Assembly (NCBI GenBank): GCA_937934295.1 | Contig: CALHAI010000006.1 | Location: 62,001 to 126,000 of the forward strand | DNA: 64,000 bases | DNA from: an uncultured Blastocatellia bacterium | GTDB lineage: Bacteria; Acidobacteriota; Blastocatellia; HR10 | Reading direction: 5' to 3' | Shown: piece by piece, positions 25,902 through 34,917 of the stretch | How positions within the stretch are numbered: the first letter of the stretch is position 1 | How the letters are laid out: every line of letters starts with the position of its first letter | The notes under the pieces: generated by a model | Told to the model about the DNA's origin: nothing | Seen by the model: the letters and a program-made list of their open reading frames with translations, nothing else | Databases searched by the model: none | Made by a program: the position numbers and the translations under genes

Positions 25902-27635
25902 ATGGATGTGAACGATATGGATCAGGTGACCGAAGCCCATCCCGTGGGCATGCCTCTGACACCGAGCGACTCCGAAACCACTGTGCCGGGTGAGAGTTTT
26001 GGGGAACTGCTTGGATCTCTTGAAGAGCAAACGACGACGACGCTGAGCATCGGCCAACGGCTCACAGGCAAGGTGCTCGCGATCAATGAGGACGTGACGC
26101 TTGTGGACATTGGCTATAAGACCGAAGGCGTCATTCCTACTGAAGAGCTGCAGATCAGCCTGAAAGAGATCACCGTCGGCGACGAGATCCCCGTTGTTGT
26201 GAAGCAGCTCGAAAGCCCGGATGGGTATGTGAAGCTCTCCTACGCCGAAGCGCAGCGCAAGCTCGTATGGGAAGCCATTGACCGCGCCGTCAAAACAGGC
26301 ACGCCGATCAAAGGGCGCATCACCGAACGCATCAAAGGAGGGTTGAGGGTCAACTTGGGGGGGGTGGATGCCTTCCTGCCCGCGAGCCAGGTGGACCTGC
26401 GACAGGTCCGGAATCTGGAGATATGGAGGGGTCGGGAGATCGAAGCCAAGGTCATCAAGGTCAATCGGCGACAGAACAACATCGTCCTCTCCCGCCGCGC
26501 CCTCCTCGAAGAAGAAGAAGCGCGGCGCCGCGCGGAGATCCTCAGCCAACTCGATGAGGAGTATATCGTCGAGGGGCGCATCAAGAGCTTGGCCGACTAC
26601 GGTGCCTTCGTGGACATCGGGGGGATCGATGGCCTGCTTCACATCACCGACATCTCGTGGAAGAAGATCACGCACCCGAAAGAGGTCTTCAAAGTCGGCG
26701 AGATCGTTCAGGTGAAGATCCTCAAGATTGATCGGGAGACAGGCCGCATCAACCTTGGTTATAAACAACTCTGGCCGAACCCTTGGGATACGCTTCCGGA
26801 GCGCTTGCCGCCGGGTTCTCGCATTAAAGGGAGGGTCACGCGCGTCACCGACTATGGGGCGTTCGTCGAGGTGGAAGATGGCATCGAGGGGCTGATTCAC
26901 GCTTCCGAGCTGACATGGGAGAAGCGCCCGAAACATCCGTCGAAGTATGTGGCCGTCGGCGATGAGGTGGTGGTGGAGGTCCTACAGGTGGACGCGCAGA
27001 ATCGCCGGCTCAGCCTGAGCCTGCGACAACTGCAGCCGGATCCGTGGCGGCTCTTCGCTGAGACCCACGCGATCGGCGCGCGCGTGCGCGGCCGCGTGCG
27101 TGGGATCACGGACTTCGGAGCCTTCGTCGAAGTCGAGAAGGGGATCGAGGGTCTGGTCCATGTTTCCGATATTTCGCGGCGGCGTGTGAAGCACCCCTCG
27201 GCGGTCTTGAAAAAGGGCCAGGAGGTCGAAGCCATCGTCAAGGAGTTGGACGTGAACGCCCGGCGTCTGGGGCTCTCGATGAAAGAGTTGGAGCCCGATC
27301 CGTGGGAGGAATTCTTCGCCACGCACCGGGTAGGCGATATCGTTCGTGGGAAGGTCGTGCGCTTCGCCAGTTTCGGCGCCTTCGTGGACGTCGGCGGTGT
27401 CGAAGGCCTCTGCCACATCTCCGAGCTGTCCGATGAACATATTGAGAAGCCTGAAGACGCCGTCCAGATCGGCGAAGAGCTGGACTTCCGCATCCTGCGC
27501 CTGGATCCCGAGGGCCGACGCATCGCCCTCTCAGCCCGAGCCGCGCGTCGCAATCGCGAACCCGCTTACACGATCGGCGAAGACACCGGACGCATCGCGA
27601 GCCTGGGTGAGATCGCCCGACAGAAGGGGGAGTAA
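25902..27635 (+). CDS. rpsA: 30S ribosomal protein S1
   Basis: S1 recruits mRNA to the 30S subunit. The 577-residue protein has an acidic N-terminus of about 45 residues and six S1 (OB-fold) repeats. They start near TLSIGQRLTGKVLAI, TPIKGRITERIKGGLRV, YIVEGRIKSLADYGAFVDI, SRIKGRVTRVTDYGAFVEV, ARVRGRVRGITDFGAFVEV and DIVRGKVVRFASFGAFVDV. Repeats 3-6 are canonical with GLLHITDIS-like ends; repeats 1 and 2 are the divergent ribosome-binding type. Length and repeat number match full-length S1. It has its own promoter and a structured leader. Confidence 0.95.
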   Translation: MDVNDMDQVTEAHPVGMPLTPSDSETTVPGESFGELLGSLEEQTTTTLSIGQRLTGKVLAINEDVTLVDIGYKTEGVIPTEELQISLKEITVGDEIPVVVKQLESPDGYVKLSYAEAQRKLVWEAIDRAVKTGTPIKGRITERIKGGLRVNLGGVDAFLPASQVDLRQVRNLEIWRGREIEAKVIKVNRRQNNIVLSRRALLEEEEARRRAEILSQLDEEYIVEGRIKSLADYGAFVDIGGIDGLLHITDISWKKITHPKEVFKVGEIVQVKILKIDRETGRINLGYKQLWPNPWDTLPERLPPGSRIKGRVTRVTDYGAFVEVEDGIEGLIHASELTWEKRPKHPSKYVAVGDEVVVEVLQVDAQNRRLSLSLRQLQPDPWRLFAETHAIGARVRGRVRGITDFGAFVEVEKGIEGLVHVSDISRRRVKHPSAVLKKGQEVEAIVKELDVNARRLGLSMKELEPDPWEEFFATHRVGDIVRGKVVRFASFGAFVDVGGVEGLCHISELSDEHIEKPEDAVQIGEELDFRILRLDPEGRRIALSARAARRNREPAYTIGEDTGRIASLGEIARQKGE

Positions 27636-27802
27636 GCCTCTCGAAACAGTCCCAAGATGGCGGAGAGCTTCTTTTCGGGTTTCAAGCGGCTGTTGGGGAG
27701 GCGGCGCAGGCCAAGAGGTGGGAGCGAAGGGCACATAAGCGGCGCGTGATGTGCAACTTGTTGATCGGATTGGCAGTGACTCCAACCCTCGGTGTAATAG
27801 GT

Positions 27803-27821
27803 CAAGAGATCGTTACCAGGG
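27803..27821 (+). repeat. Left terminal inverted repeat of the IS element
   Basis: This 19-base sequence pairs with 28946-28964 with one mismatch (T/G at the 11th base). It lies just outside the transposase stop codon. Confidence 0.7.
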
Positions 27822-27829
27822 CCGAGGAT

Positions 27830-28834
27830 TCAATCCGTCGAGATACTATCTAACACGATCGGCGGCAGCACCGCGAATTCCTTCGGCACCTGTACTCCTA
27901 ACTCCCTCAGCTTACGCCACGGACTCACTCCCCCCATCCCCTTGCCCGTATGAGGCCGCTCCACATTGTACACCCATTGTGCGGCCCGCTTCACCAGCTC
28001 CCGCTTGTCGTGGATCGTAAGTAGGTAGAACTCCTTGTCATCGGTGCAATGGCTCCGCTCCACCCTGCCGTTGTAGCCCTTCCTTCCCAAGGGGAAGCGC
28101 ACTAACTCAGCTCCTAAGGGCTGGAAGAATCGCCGGTTGAGCCGCTCAATCCGTTGCAAGCTCTCCCCACCCCACTTGCTGCCCCAATCGGTCTGCCCCT
28201 GCAGCTTCTGCTTGATCCCATGCGCCCGCAGCCAGAAGAGCACCAGCCCGGCAAAGCAGAGGGCGTTGATCGAGTTGTTCTGGTGGCTAAACGCCAGGAA
28301 TCTCAAGCGGGTTCTGCCCTCCAAGAAGGTCCACTGGGAGCGCGGCAGCTTAGCCTGAGTGAGGTGATGCACACGCCCGGGGCCGAGGATCGCCTCGTCC
28401 CGGATCTCTTTGACGTCCACCTGGGCTAGGGAGAAGGGCTGCTGAGTCTGCCAGGCCCAGTGAGCGGGGTAGCAGACCTTCCTCTTCTTGCGCGGTCGCC
28501 CCAACTCGTGGCGACGCAGGATGTGGCGGATGGTGTTGGCGGAGAGGGCGATCCGTTCCCGTTGCCACAGGAGGCGGCTGAGGCGCTCCCTGCCAAAGCC
28601 GGTCTTTTGGCGCAGCTTGATGACCCTCTCTTCCACGGCCTTGGGGGTCTGGTGGGGGCTCCTGCTGGGGCGGCGGCTGCGGTCGGCTAGTCCGGCCTCG
28701 CCCTGCTGCTGGAAGCGGCGCACCCACCTGCGCACGACCTGACGGCTGGTCTGTCACAGGCGGGCGGTCTGGGTGATCGAGCCCCTCTGCAGATAGGTCT
28801 GCACCAGGCAGCGCCTTGCTTCTGTGCGATTCAT
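27830..28834 (-). pseudogene. IS481-like transposase (DDE integrase fold), interrupted by an in-frame TGA
   Basis: Read from ATG 28834 (MNRTEARRCLVQTYLQRGSI), the frame hits TGA at 28754-28756 (codon 27). It then continues without interruption as QTSRQVVRRWVRRFQQQG to the stop at 27830, 335 codons in all. The N-terminal part is a helix-turn-helix pair; the nonsense codon falls between its two halves. The rve core shows candidate catalytic acids: Asp in LAQVDVKEI, Asp in GQTDWGSKWGG, and Glu in GYNGRVERSHCTDD. Other genes in the window use TGA as a normal stop, so recoding is unlikely. A restart at codon 35 or so would lack half of the DNA-binding domain. Confidence 0.8.
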
Positions 28835-28945
28835 GGCGTAGACTTTCTGGTACGAAAGTTCCACAGCGAGCCTCCTCTCTGAGCACTCTTCCAGAATCGT
28901 GCCCGTGAAAGGATGCCCGCTTTCTTGAGCCGGTGCCACACCTCC

Positions 28946-28964
28946 CCCTGGTACCGATCTCTTG
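28946..28964 (-). repeat. Right terminal inverted repeat of the IS element
   Basis: Complement of the left repeat with 18 of 19 identical bases. It lies 111 bases outside the transposase start. Confidence 0.7.
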
Positions 28965-28983
28965 GCGCAGGGACCCTGGGGAC

Positions 28984-29012
28984 TTGACGGGCGAAGAGGA
29001 AGTAGGTATACT
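28984..29012 (+). promoter_or_regulatory. Strong sigma-70-type promoter of the TonB-receptor gene
   Basis: TTGACG (28984-28989) and TATACT (29007-29012) have the ideal 17-base spacer. The leader of about 38 bases contains the SD AAGGAGGG before ATG 29057. Confidence 0.7.
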
Positions 29013-29035
29013 GCGGGCCCGAAAGTCGGTCAAAG

Positions 29036-29049
29036 CCAAACTAAGGAGG
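29036..29049 (+). repeat. 14-bp leader element, inverted copy downstream of the gene
   Basis: CCAAACTAAGGAGG includes the SD of the receptor gene. A perfect inverted copy lies at 33026-33039, past the end of the gene, so the two copies bracket it. Confidence 0.5.
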
Positions 29050-29056
29050 GTAGGCG

Positions 29057-32000
29057 ATGCGACAGTTAACCCGATGCTGCATAGGCCTGCTTTTGGGCAT
29101 GGGGATGATTACCACTGGTCTTCCCTTACGGGGCCTAGGGCAAACGGCGGCGACGGCGACCATCACTGGGATCGTGACCGATCCTGCCGGAGCCGTCCTT
29201 GCTGGAGCTTCAATCGAGCTGGTGGATCTGGCCACCAATCAGGTGCGCAAGCAGACAACCAACGAGGCTGGACACTACATCTTCACGGCGGTCTTGCCAG
29301 GAATCTACAAGATCACGGCCAGCATGCCCGGCTTTCGCCATGCGGTCGTTCCCTCCCTCAAAGTGGATGTGGCGAAGTCCTATCAGGTGAACCTGACCTT
29401 AGAGGTCGGTCAGATTGCAGAAGTCGTTGAGGTCACAGCAGGAGCGGGCGTTGAGTTGCAGACGCTGGACGCTACCGTTGGGGCGACAATCGGTGGGGAA
29501 CAGCTTCTGCGCTTGCCCACGATCAATCGAAGCTCGATTGCGCTCTTCACACTCCAACCGACCGTGCAACCCCACCGCGGCGTCGGCGTGAACTTCGGCG
29601 GCCAAGTCGCCGGAGCCCGGAGCGATCAGAGCACATTCAATTTGGATGGAGCGGATGCGACTGATCTCGTAGCCGGGACGAGCAATTACACGGCAGGGGC
29701 GATCGATTGGGTTGGACCAACGCCCATGATCCCCGTCCCGGCTGAGAGCATTGAAGAGTTTCGCGTGGGGACGACGAACCCCAACGCTACGTTCGGGCGT
29801 TCGGCAGGCGGTCAAGTGAGTCTTGTCACGAAGCGCGGCACCAACGAGCTGCACGGATCAGCCTATTGGTATCACCAGAACGATCAGCTCAACGCGAACC
29901 GGTGGGAATTCAATCGCGTGGGTATTAAGGAGCCGGAGTTGAAGGACAACCGGTTTGGATTCTCAGCCGGTGGCCCTATTGTGAAGGATCGGACGTTCAT
30001 CTTCGGCCACTACGAAGGGCGACGGTTGCCCAAATCCGAGAGCGTCCTGCGCATGGTCCCGACGGAGACGTTGAGGCAAGGCATCTTGCGCTTCCGCGAT
30101 GCCGCGGGAAATGTGGTGACCTACAATGTGAAGGACTTCGACCCTCGCGGCATTGGGCTGAGCCCTGTAGTGCGCGAGCTGTGGAGCCGCCTCCCAGAGG
30201 GAAACGATCCGACGGTGGGAGATGGTCTGAACACTATAGGATTTCGAGCGGCAGCTCGAGCGCCATTGACGATGGACTTCGCGGTCGTTCGGCTGGACCA
30301 TCACTTCGGCCCCAATTGGCGATTCTATGGGACGTACCGCTATAGCTCGCAGGAGGTCTTGGATGTCACGCAACTGGATATTGCGGGGATCGTCAAAGGG
30401 AATCCGCGCGGACAGGCGATTCCGACAGCGTCAACGCCTGTAGAGCCCCGATTCGTTAGCGCTCGACTCACGGGACAGATCACTCCGACGCTAGTGAACG
30501 AGCTCATCTTCGGCTTCGCGCGGAACTGGTGGGCCTATAAGCGCGTGGCTCCTTTCCCTCAGGTCCCTGGGACGAGTGGCGCGCTGATGATCGCTCTTGG
30601 AGATCTGGACCAGGGTATTGATGTGGACACGCAGCGAGCTCGAAGCCGCATTTGGAAGGATCACGTGTGGCAGTTCGGAGATAACCTGACCTGGACCAAG
30701 GGCAGACACACCTTCCAATTCGGCGGGGTATGGCGGCGCATGCCGGTCTTCCATCAGCGGGATGACAAAGTCATCGGCTCGCTCACCTCACTCGTCTACG
30801 AATTGAACGCACGGACGGCTGTAACGGTTCCCGCCACCAGTCGTCCTCCGACCTGCGGGGGGAACATCACGACGAACTGCTTACGCTCGGCCGACGTCGG
30901 ACGGTGGAACGATCTGCTCGCTGGCGCCTTGGGCGTTGTGGATAAGGCGGGCGTGTTGATCGCGCGAGATGGGAACCTGAATCCTCTCCCCATCGGAACT
31001 CCGCTCTTCATTGACTCGACCTTCCACGCCGTCGAGTTTTACGCCAATGATACCTGGCGCGTGACACCCTCGCTCACCTTCTCGTTGGGCGTGACCTATA
31101 ACGTGCAGACTCCCCCGCGGGATAAGAACGACAAGCAAACGCTCATCATTGATCGAGACACGGGCGAAGTGCTGCCGGCCGAACTCTACTTCAACCGTCG
31201 GCGGGCTGCGGCTCTTCAAGGCCAGGTGTATAATCCGACGCTGGCCTATCTGCCGATCGCGAAGTCCGGTCGCAAGTACATCTATGACATCGATTGGAAC
31301 AATGTTGGGCCTCGAGTGGCGGTGGCTTGGAACCCCTCGTTCACGAGTGGATTCATGGGGAAGCTCTTCGGAGATCGCAAGACGGTATGGCGCGGCGGAT
31401 ATTCCCTGGTGTTCGATCGCGTCAATGGGGTGGGCATCATCATGATCCCCATCCTGGGCGTCGGATTTGCTCAGACGATAACCTGTATCGGCCCAAGAAG
31501 AGATGGGACGTGCCCGGGGAGTAATGATCTCACCAACGCCTTCCGAGTCGGAGTGGATGGAGCGACTGTATCTCTGCCTTCAATTGGGCCGGCGACGTCT
31601 CCTGTGGTCCCGCAAACGCCTTTTGAGGAGACGCTCTCCTTCTCGATCGACCCGAAGTATACGATCGGCAAATCGCACAGTCTGGATCTCACGATGCAGC
31701 GCGAGTTGCCAGGGAACATGATCTTGGAGCTCGGATACGTGGGACGCCTCGGCCGCAATCTCCCGCAGAGCGTGCAGCTCAGCTCCGTTCCGTACTTCAT
31801 GAAGGATCCAACCTCGGGACAGACGTTCGCCCAAGCTTTTGATGCCGTGGCGCAGCAGTTGCGGGCCGGGATCGCACCGAGCGCGGTGGCGCCCCAACCC
31901 TGGTTCGAGAATCAACTGAGGGGGAGCGCCTTGTGCCCCACTCCGGGCACGTGCACGGCAGCGCTTGCGGCCGCACGAGCCACAGCTTTTCAACAGGGGC

Positions 32001-32902
32001 AGTTGAACGCCTTGTTCAATTTTATCAATCTTCGACGCCCGGCCGGTCCTATCACGAACATGCAGGTGTTGGATCTCTGGGTGCGCATCGCCGGCGGCCG
32101 CTCCAATTACCATGCGGGCTTCATCAACGTGACCAAGCGCTTATCTCACGGGCTCACGTTCACGGTGAACTACACGCTCTCACAGGCCCTGGACCAATAC
32201 GGGCTGAACCAGGAGTTCATTGGCGTCAATTCGAACGGGTTCGACCTCGACCTGGACTATGGTCCGGCCCTCTTCGATCGCCGGCACACGCTTAATGCCT
32301 TCTGGACCTATGATCTGCCCTTTGGGCGCGGACGGCGATGGAGCGCTGCCGGAGTGGCGGACGCGCTCATTGGCGGGTGGTATCTCTCGGGCATCTTCAC
32401 GGCGAATAGCGGCTTACCGCTGACCGTGGGACAGCATCAGCAAGTCTTCGGCGGAGACCCGCTGAACTTCGCGATCACAGCGGGAGCCATCCCGATCCGC
32501 AAACCGAACTTCGGAAACTCCGTGCACCGTGGAGTGACGGGCTCCGGAGGCGTGGGCGTAACGGGTGATCCGGCGCGCCGGGGTTCAGGACTCAACCTCT
32601 TCGCCAATCCGGAAGAGGTCTTCCGGAGTTTCCGCTACGTTTTGATCAGCCAAGACGGTCGTCATGGACGCGGTGTGCTGCGCGGTCTGCCCCGCTGGAA
32701 CGTAGATCTCTCGATCGGGAAGAAGACGGCGATCACCGAGAGCGCGCGAATCGTCTTCTCCTTCGATCTCATCAATGCCTTTAACCATGTGGAATTCAAC
32801 GATCCAGGTCTGAGCCTCTTGAATCCAGCTACCTTCGGCGTGCTCACGTCGCAATTCGGAGGGCCGCGCGCGATCCAGTTCGGCTTCCGATTCGAATTCT
32901 GA
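29057..32902 (+). CDS. TonB-dependent receptor with N-terminal carboxypeptidase-regulatory-like domain (Oar-like)
   Basis: The 1281-residue outer-membrane protein has a signal peptide (about residues 1-29). A CarboxypepD_reg-like beta-sandwich follows (about 33-115, ATITGIVTDPAGAVLAGASIEL and GHYIFTAVLPGIYKI). Next are a plug domain with FNLDGADATD and a large beta-barrel rich in aromatic girdle segments, ending with the outer-membrane signal IQFGFRFEF. This architecture is characteristic of Acidobacteriota and myxobacterial Oar-like proteins and is thought to import polymers or peptides using TonB energy. No TonB box can be assigned with confidence. It is a monocistronic gene with a strong promoter and SD AAGGAGGG; no exbB/exbD/tonB genes lie nearby. 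Confidence 0.92.
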   Translation: MRQLTRCCIGLLLGMGMITTGLPLRGLGQTAATATITGIVTDPAGAVLAGASIELVDLATNQVRKQTTNEAGHYIFTAVLPGIYKITASMPGFRHAVVPSLKVDVAKSYQVNLTLEVGQIAEVVEVTAGAGVELQTLDATVGATIGGEQLLRLPTINRSSIALFTLQPTVQPHRGVGVNFGGQVAGARSDQSTFNLDGADATDLVAGTSNYTAGAIDWVGPTPMIPVPAESIEEFRVGTTNPNATFGRSAGGQVSLVTKRGTNELHGSAYWYHQNDQLNANRWEFNRVGIKEPELKDNRFGFSAGGPIVKDRTFIFGHYEGRRLPKSESVLRMVPTETLRQGILRFRDAAGNVVTYNVKDFDPRGIGLSPVVRELWSRLPEGNDPTVGDGLNTIGFRAAARAPLTMDFAVVRLDHHFGPNWRFYGTYRYSSQEVLDVTQLDIAGIVKGNPRGQAIPTASTPVEPRFVSARLTGQITPTLVNELIFGFARNWWAYKRVAPFPQVPGTSGALMIALGDLDQGIDVDTQRARSRIWKDHVWQFGDNLTWTKGRHTFQFGGVWRRMPVFHQRDDKVIGSLTSLVYELNARTAVTVPATSRPPTCGGNITTNCLRSADVGRWNDLLAGALGVVDKAGVLIARDGNLNPLPIGTPLFIDSTFHAVEFYANDTWRVTPSLTFSLGVTYNVQTPPRDKNDKQTLIIDRDTGEVLPAELYFNRRRAAALQGQVYNPTLAYLPIAKSGRKYIYDIDWNNVGPRVAVAWNPSFTSGFMGKLFGDRKTVWRGGYSLVFDRVNGVGIIMIPILGVGFAQTITCIGPRRDGTCPGSNDLTNAFRVGVDGATVSLPSIGPATSPVVPQTPFEETLSFSIDPKYTIGKSHSLDLTMQRELPGNMILELGYVGRLGRNLPQSVQLSSVPYFMKDPTSGQTFAQAFDAVAQQLRAGIAPSAVAPQPWFENQLRGSALCPTPGTCTAALAAARATAFQQGQLNALFNFINLRRPAGPITNMQVLDLWVRIAGGRSNYHAGFINVTKRLSHGLTFTVNYTLSQALDQYGLNQEFIGVNSNGFDLDLDYGPALFDRRHTLNAFWTYDLPFGRGRRWSAAGVADALIGGWYLSGIFTANSGLPLTVGQHQQVFGGDPLNFAITAGAIPIRKPNFGNSVHRGVTGSGGVGVTGDPARRGSGLNLFANPEEVFRSFRYVLISQDGRHGRGVLRGLPRWNVDLSIGKKTAITESARIVFSFDLINAFNHVEFNDPGLSLLNPATFGVLTSQFGGPRAIQFGFRFEF

Positions 32903-32924
32903 AGCGGGTGCAATCTCTCCTTGG

Positions 32925-32954
32925 AGGCGAGGAGTCGCTCCGGGCTCCTCGCCT
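32925..32954 (+). terminator. Hairpin after the TonB-receptor gene
   Basis: AGGCGAGGAG (32925-32934) and CTCCTCGCCT (32945-32954) form a perfect 10-bp stem with a 10-base loop, 22 bases past the stop. Only a short T-containing tail follows. Confidence 0.55.
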
Positions 32955-33025
32955 TCCATTTGCATTCCAGGCAACCTTTCCTCTTTCAAGAGAATCTCAC
33001 GAGGTGACCACGTACCACCACGATA

Positions 33026-33039
33026 CCTCCTTAGTTTGG
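33026..33039 (-). repeat. Inverted copy of the receptor-leader element
   Basis: The reverse complement of 29036-29049. On the minus strand it reads CCAAACTAAGGAGG, then TATC and GTG codons that open a frame of only 11 codons, so it resembles a gene leader with no gene behind it. Confidence 0.45.
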
Positions 33040-33042
33040 GCG

Positions 33043-33089
33043 GGGTGAGCCAGAAAGACCGGCTCACCCTCTCTGCATTCGGCAATGCA
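33043..33089. terminator. Two consecutive hairpins between receptor and aminotransferase genes
   Basis: GGGTGAGCC / GGCTCACCC (33043-33051, 33061-33069; 9-bp stem) is followed by TGCATT / AATGCA (33074-33079, 33084-33089; 6-bp stem) and an A/T-rich stretch AAAAATTT. The two genes converge here, so this is a probable termination zone for both. Confidence 0.5.
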
Positions 33090-33121
33090 AAAATTTCTTG
33101 AAAAGACGCAAAATTACGCGC

Positions 33122-34420
33122 TCATCCATTACGCACGACGACGGCGAAGGCTGCCGTCAGCGCCGAGACCAGCTCCTCAATGTGATCCTTCGTGGCAATC
33201 AACGGCGGACCGATGCGGATCACATTCCCATAGAGCCCCCCTCGGCCGATGAGGACGCCGCGCTTTTTCGTCTCCTCGAAGACCTGCTGCAAGGCTTCGG
33301 GATTCGGCTCCTTGGTCTTGGGGTCCTTCACCAGTTCGATCGCTTGCATCAGTCCCATGCCCCGCACATCGCCGATGATTTGCGGATACGCCTCCTTGAG
33401 CGCCTCTAACTGTTCGCGCAGATAATCGCCGACCCGGCGCGCATTCTTCGGCAACTCCTCCTCCTCGATGACGCGGATCGTCGCCAAGGCGGCGCGACAG
33501 GCGACGGGGTTGCCGCCGAATGTGGAGAACGTGAGCGAGGGATAGGCATCGGCGATCTCCGGCGTCGCGATCGTCGCGCCGATCGGCATCCCATTGGCCA
33601 ACCCTTTGGCGAAGGTCATGACCTCCGGCTCCACTTCCCAATGCTCGATGCCGAACATCTTCTCGCCCGTGCGTCCCCATCCCGTTTGCACTTCGTCGCA
33701 GATGAAGATGCCGCCGTAGCGACGCACGATCTCGACGACGACCTTGAAGTACTCCTTCGGAGGGACGATGAACCCACCGACGCCCAGGATCGGTTCGGCG
33801 ATGAGCGCGGCGACGCGACCCGAAGTCGCCGTTTGAATCAGCTCTTCCACATCGCGTGCGCAGGCCAAATCGCACGCCGGATAGGTGAGCGTGAAGGGGC
33901 AGCGATAGCAATATGGCGCGACGGCGTGCACGATCCCGGCGACGTAAGGCGTCCCGAGTCTCCAGGGGGCGTGTCCGCTGACGCTCATCGCCAAGGCAGA
34001 TCGGCCGCTATAGCCATGTCGCAGCGCGATGATCTCCTGTCGTCCCGTGTAGAGCCGCGCGAGCACGAGCGCCGTCTCATCGGCCTCGGTACCGCTGTTG
34101 GTGAAGAAGCTCTTCCGCAGCCGTCCCGGCGTGACCTGGGCCAATTTTTCGGCCAACTGCACCTGCGGCTCATTGATGTAGAGCGTGGAGGTGTGCGAGA
34201 TCTTTCGGACCTGATCCGTGATCGCCTCCACGACCTGCGGATGCGCGTGGCCGACACTGATCGTTAAGACTCCGCCAAAACAATCCAAGTATCGCCGTCC
34301 CTGTGCATCCCACACATACATTCCCTCGCCCCGCTCGATCACCAAGGGCTCCTGATAATACGTCGAGACGCACCGGAAGAGGTGATCTTTCTGCTTGCGC
34401 ACGAATTCTGCGCTGCCCAT
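33122..34420 (-). CDS. Class III PLP-dependent aminotransferase
   Basis: The 432-residue enzyme belongs to the AGXT2/ornithine-GABA aminotransferase group. Visible motifs are GEGMYVWDAQGRRYLDCFGG, FFTNSGTEADETAL (cofactor phosphate), YSGRSALAMS, IAEPILGVGGFIVPP, ICDEVQTGWGRTG with the PLP-N Asp, and MTFAKGLANG with the Schiff-base Lys. The GHAPWR and PYCYRCPF stretches resemble alanine--glyoxylate/beta-alanine aminotransferases, but the substrate is uncertain. ATG 34420 lies 9 bases after AGGAG; a TTG 9 bases upstream of it is in frame. It is monocistronic and transcribed away from the thiE unit. Confidence 0.9.
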   Translation of the reverse strand: MGSAEFVRKQKDHLFRCVSTYYQEPLVIERGEGMYVWDAQGRRYLDCFGGVLTISVGHAHPQVVEAITDQVRKISHTSTLYINEPQVQLAEKLAQVTPGRLRKSFFTNSGTEADETALVLARLYTGRQEIIALRHGYSGRSALAMSVSGHAPWRLGTPYVAGIVHAVAPYCYRCPFTLTYPACDLACARDVEELIQTATSGRVAALIAEPILGVGGFIVPPKEYFKVVVEIVRRYGGIFICDEVQTGWGRTGEKMFGIEHWEVEPEVMTFAKGLANGMPIGATIATPEIADAYPSLTFSTFGGNPVACRAALATIRVIEEEELPKNARRVGDYLREQLEALKEAYPQIIGDVRGMGLMQAIELVKDPKTKEPNPEALQQVFEETKKRGVLIGRGGLYGNVIRIGPPLIATKDHIEELVSALTAAFAVVVRNG

Positions 34421-34544
34421 AGCCGTCAACTCCTTCGGTCATGTTGCGGAGAAAGCGTACCCGGCAGATGCCACCTCGCGCAACCTCACGAGCAGGAAGG
34501 CCTGCGACATTCGAGCCGGTTCGGGGACGGTCCAGTCGAAGATT

Positions 34545-34573
34545 TGACCCTCCCGCCGGTGGGGTGTTAATCT
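34545..34573 (+). promoter_or_regulatory. Possible promoter of the small membrane protein-thiE unit
   Basis: TTGACC (34545-34550) and TTAATC (34568-34573) with a 17-base spacer. The -35 is good, the -10 poor but preceded by TG. Confidence 0.35.
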
Positions 34574-34614
34574 GAAGGGTTGGGACGGCGTGTTCGCGGG
34601 AGTCGAGCGTAACG

Positions 34615-34917
34615 ATGTCGGCGAAGATCACGGTCATCCTGTACATCCTCGTCTACTTCGAGCTGGGAGCCATCTTGATCGTGGCGCCGTGGACGTCCTT
34701 TTGGAGCGACAATGTGCTTCTGGCATATCTCGTGCAACGGACGGGATCGGCCGAATTACTGCTCACGTTCAATAGCCTCGCGGTCAAAGCGAGCGTCACC
34801 GGGCTGGGCGTGCTCAACCTCATCCTGGGTGTGTGGGAAGCCTCCCGATACCGCGATCTCCTTCGGTTGATCGAGGAGGGGAAGCAGCGTCCCCTCTCCT
34901 CGGAGAGCGAGCGATGA
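34615..34917 (+). CDS. Small two- to three-helix membrane protein
   Basis: The 100-residue protein has hydrophobic helices at about residues 5-25 and 60-75 (ITVILYILVYFELGAILIVAPW; SVTGLGVLNLILGVWEASRY) and a charged C-terminal tail. The sequence looks like a conserved hypothetical but I cannot name it. Its stop overlaps the ATG of thiE (ATGA at 34914-34917), so the two are co-translated. A role in thiamine metabolism or transport is only suggested by that link. Confidence 0.75.
   Translation: MSAKITVILYILVYFELGAILIVAPWTSFWSDNVLLAYLVQRTGSAELLLTFNSLAVKASVTGLGVLNLILGVWEASRYRDLLRLIEEGKQRPLSSESER

Larger units (their letters stand above)
27803..28964 (-). mobile_element. IS481-like insertion sequence with 19-bp inverted ends, inactivated
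   Basis: Two 19-base sequences, CAAGAGATCGTTACCAGGG at 27803-27821 and the reverse complement of CAAGAGATCGGTACCAGGG at 28946-28964, match at 18 of 19 positions. They enclose a transposase reading frame that ends 9 bases inside the left repeat. The 1162-bp span suits an IS481-class element. No target-site duplication is apparent directly outside the repeats. The element sits between rpsA and the TonB-receptor gene, ending 19 bases before the receptor promoter, and its transposase contains an in-frame stop. Confidence 0.75.

Noticed and set aside
27657-27749. 30-residue basic ORF between rpsA and the IS element
   Set aside because: It has no SD, no conserved pattern and lies in a spacer; it may be a fragment of something cut by the IS, but there is no support.
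33000-33085. Minus-strand leader-like sequence as a real gene start
   Set aside because: The frame after the SD closes after 11 codons, so it is noted only as a repeat.
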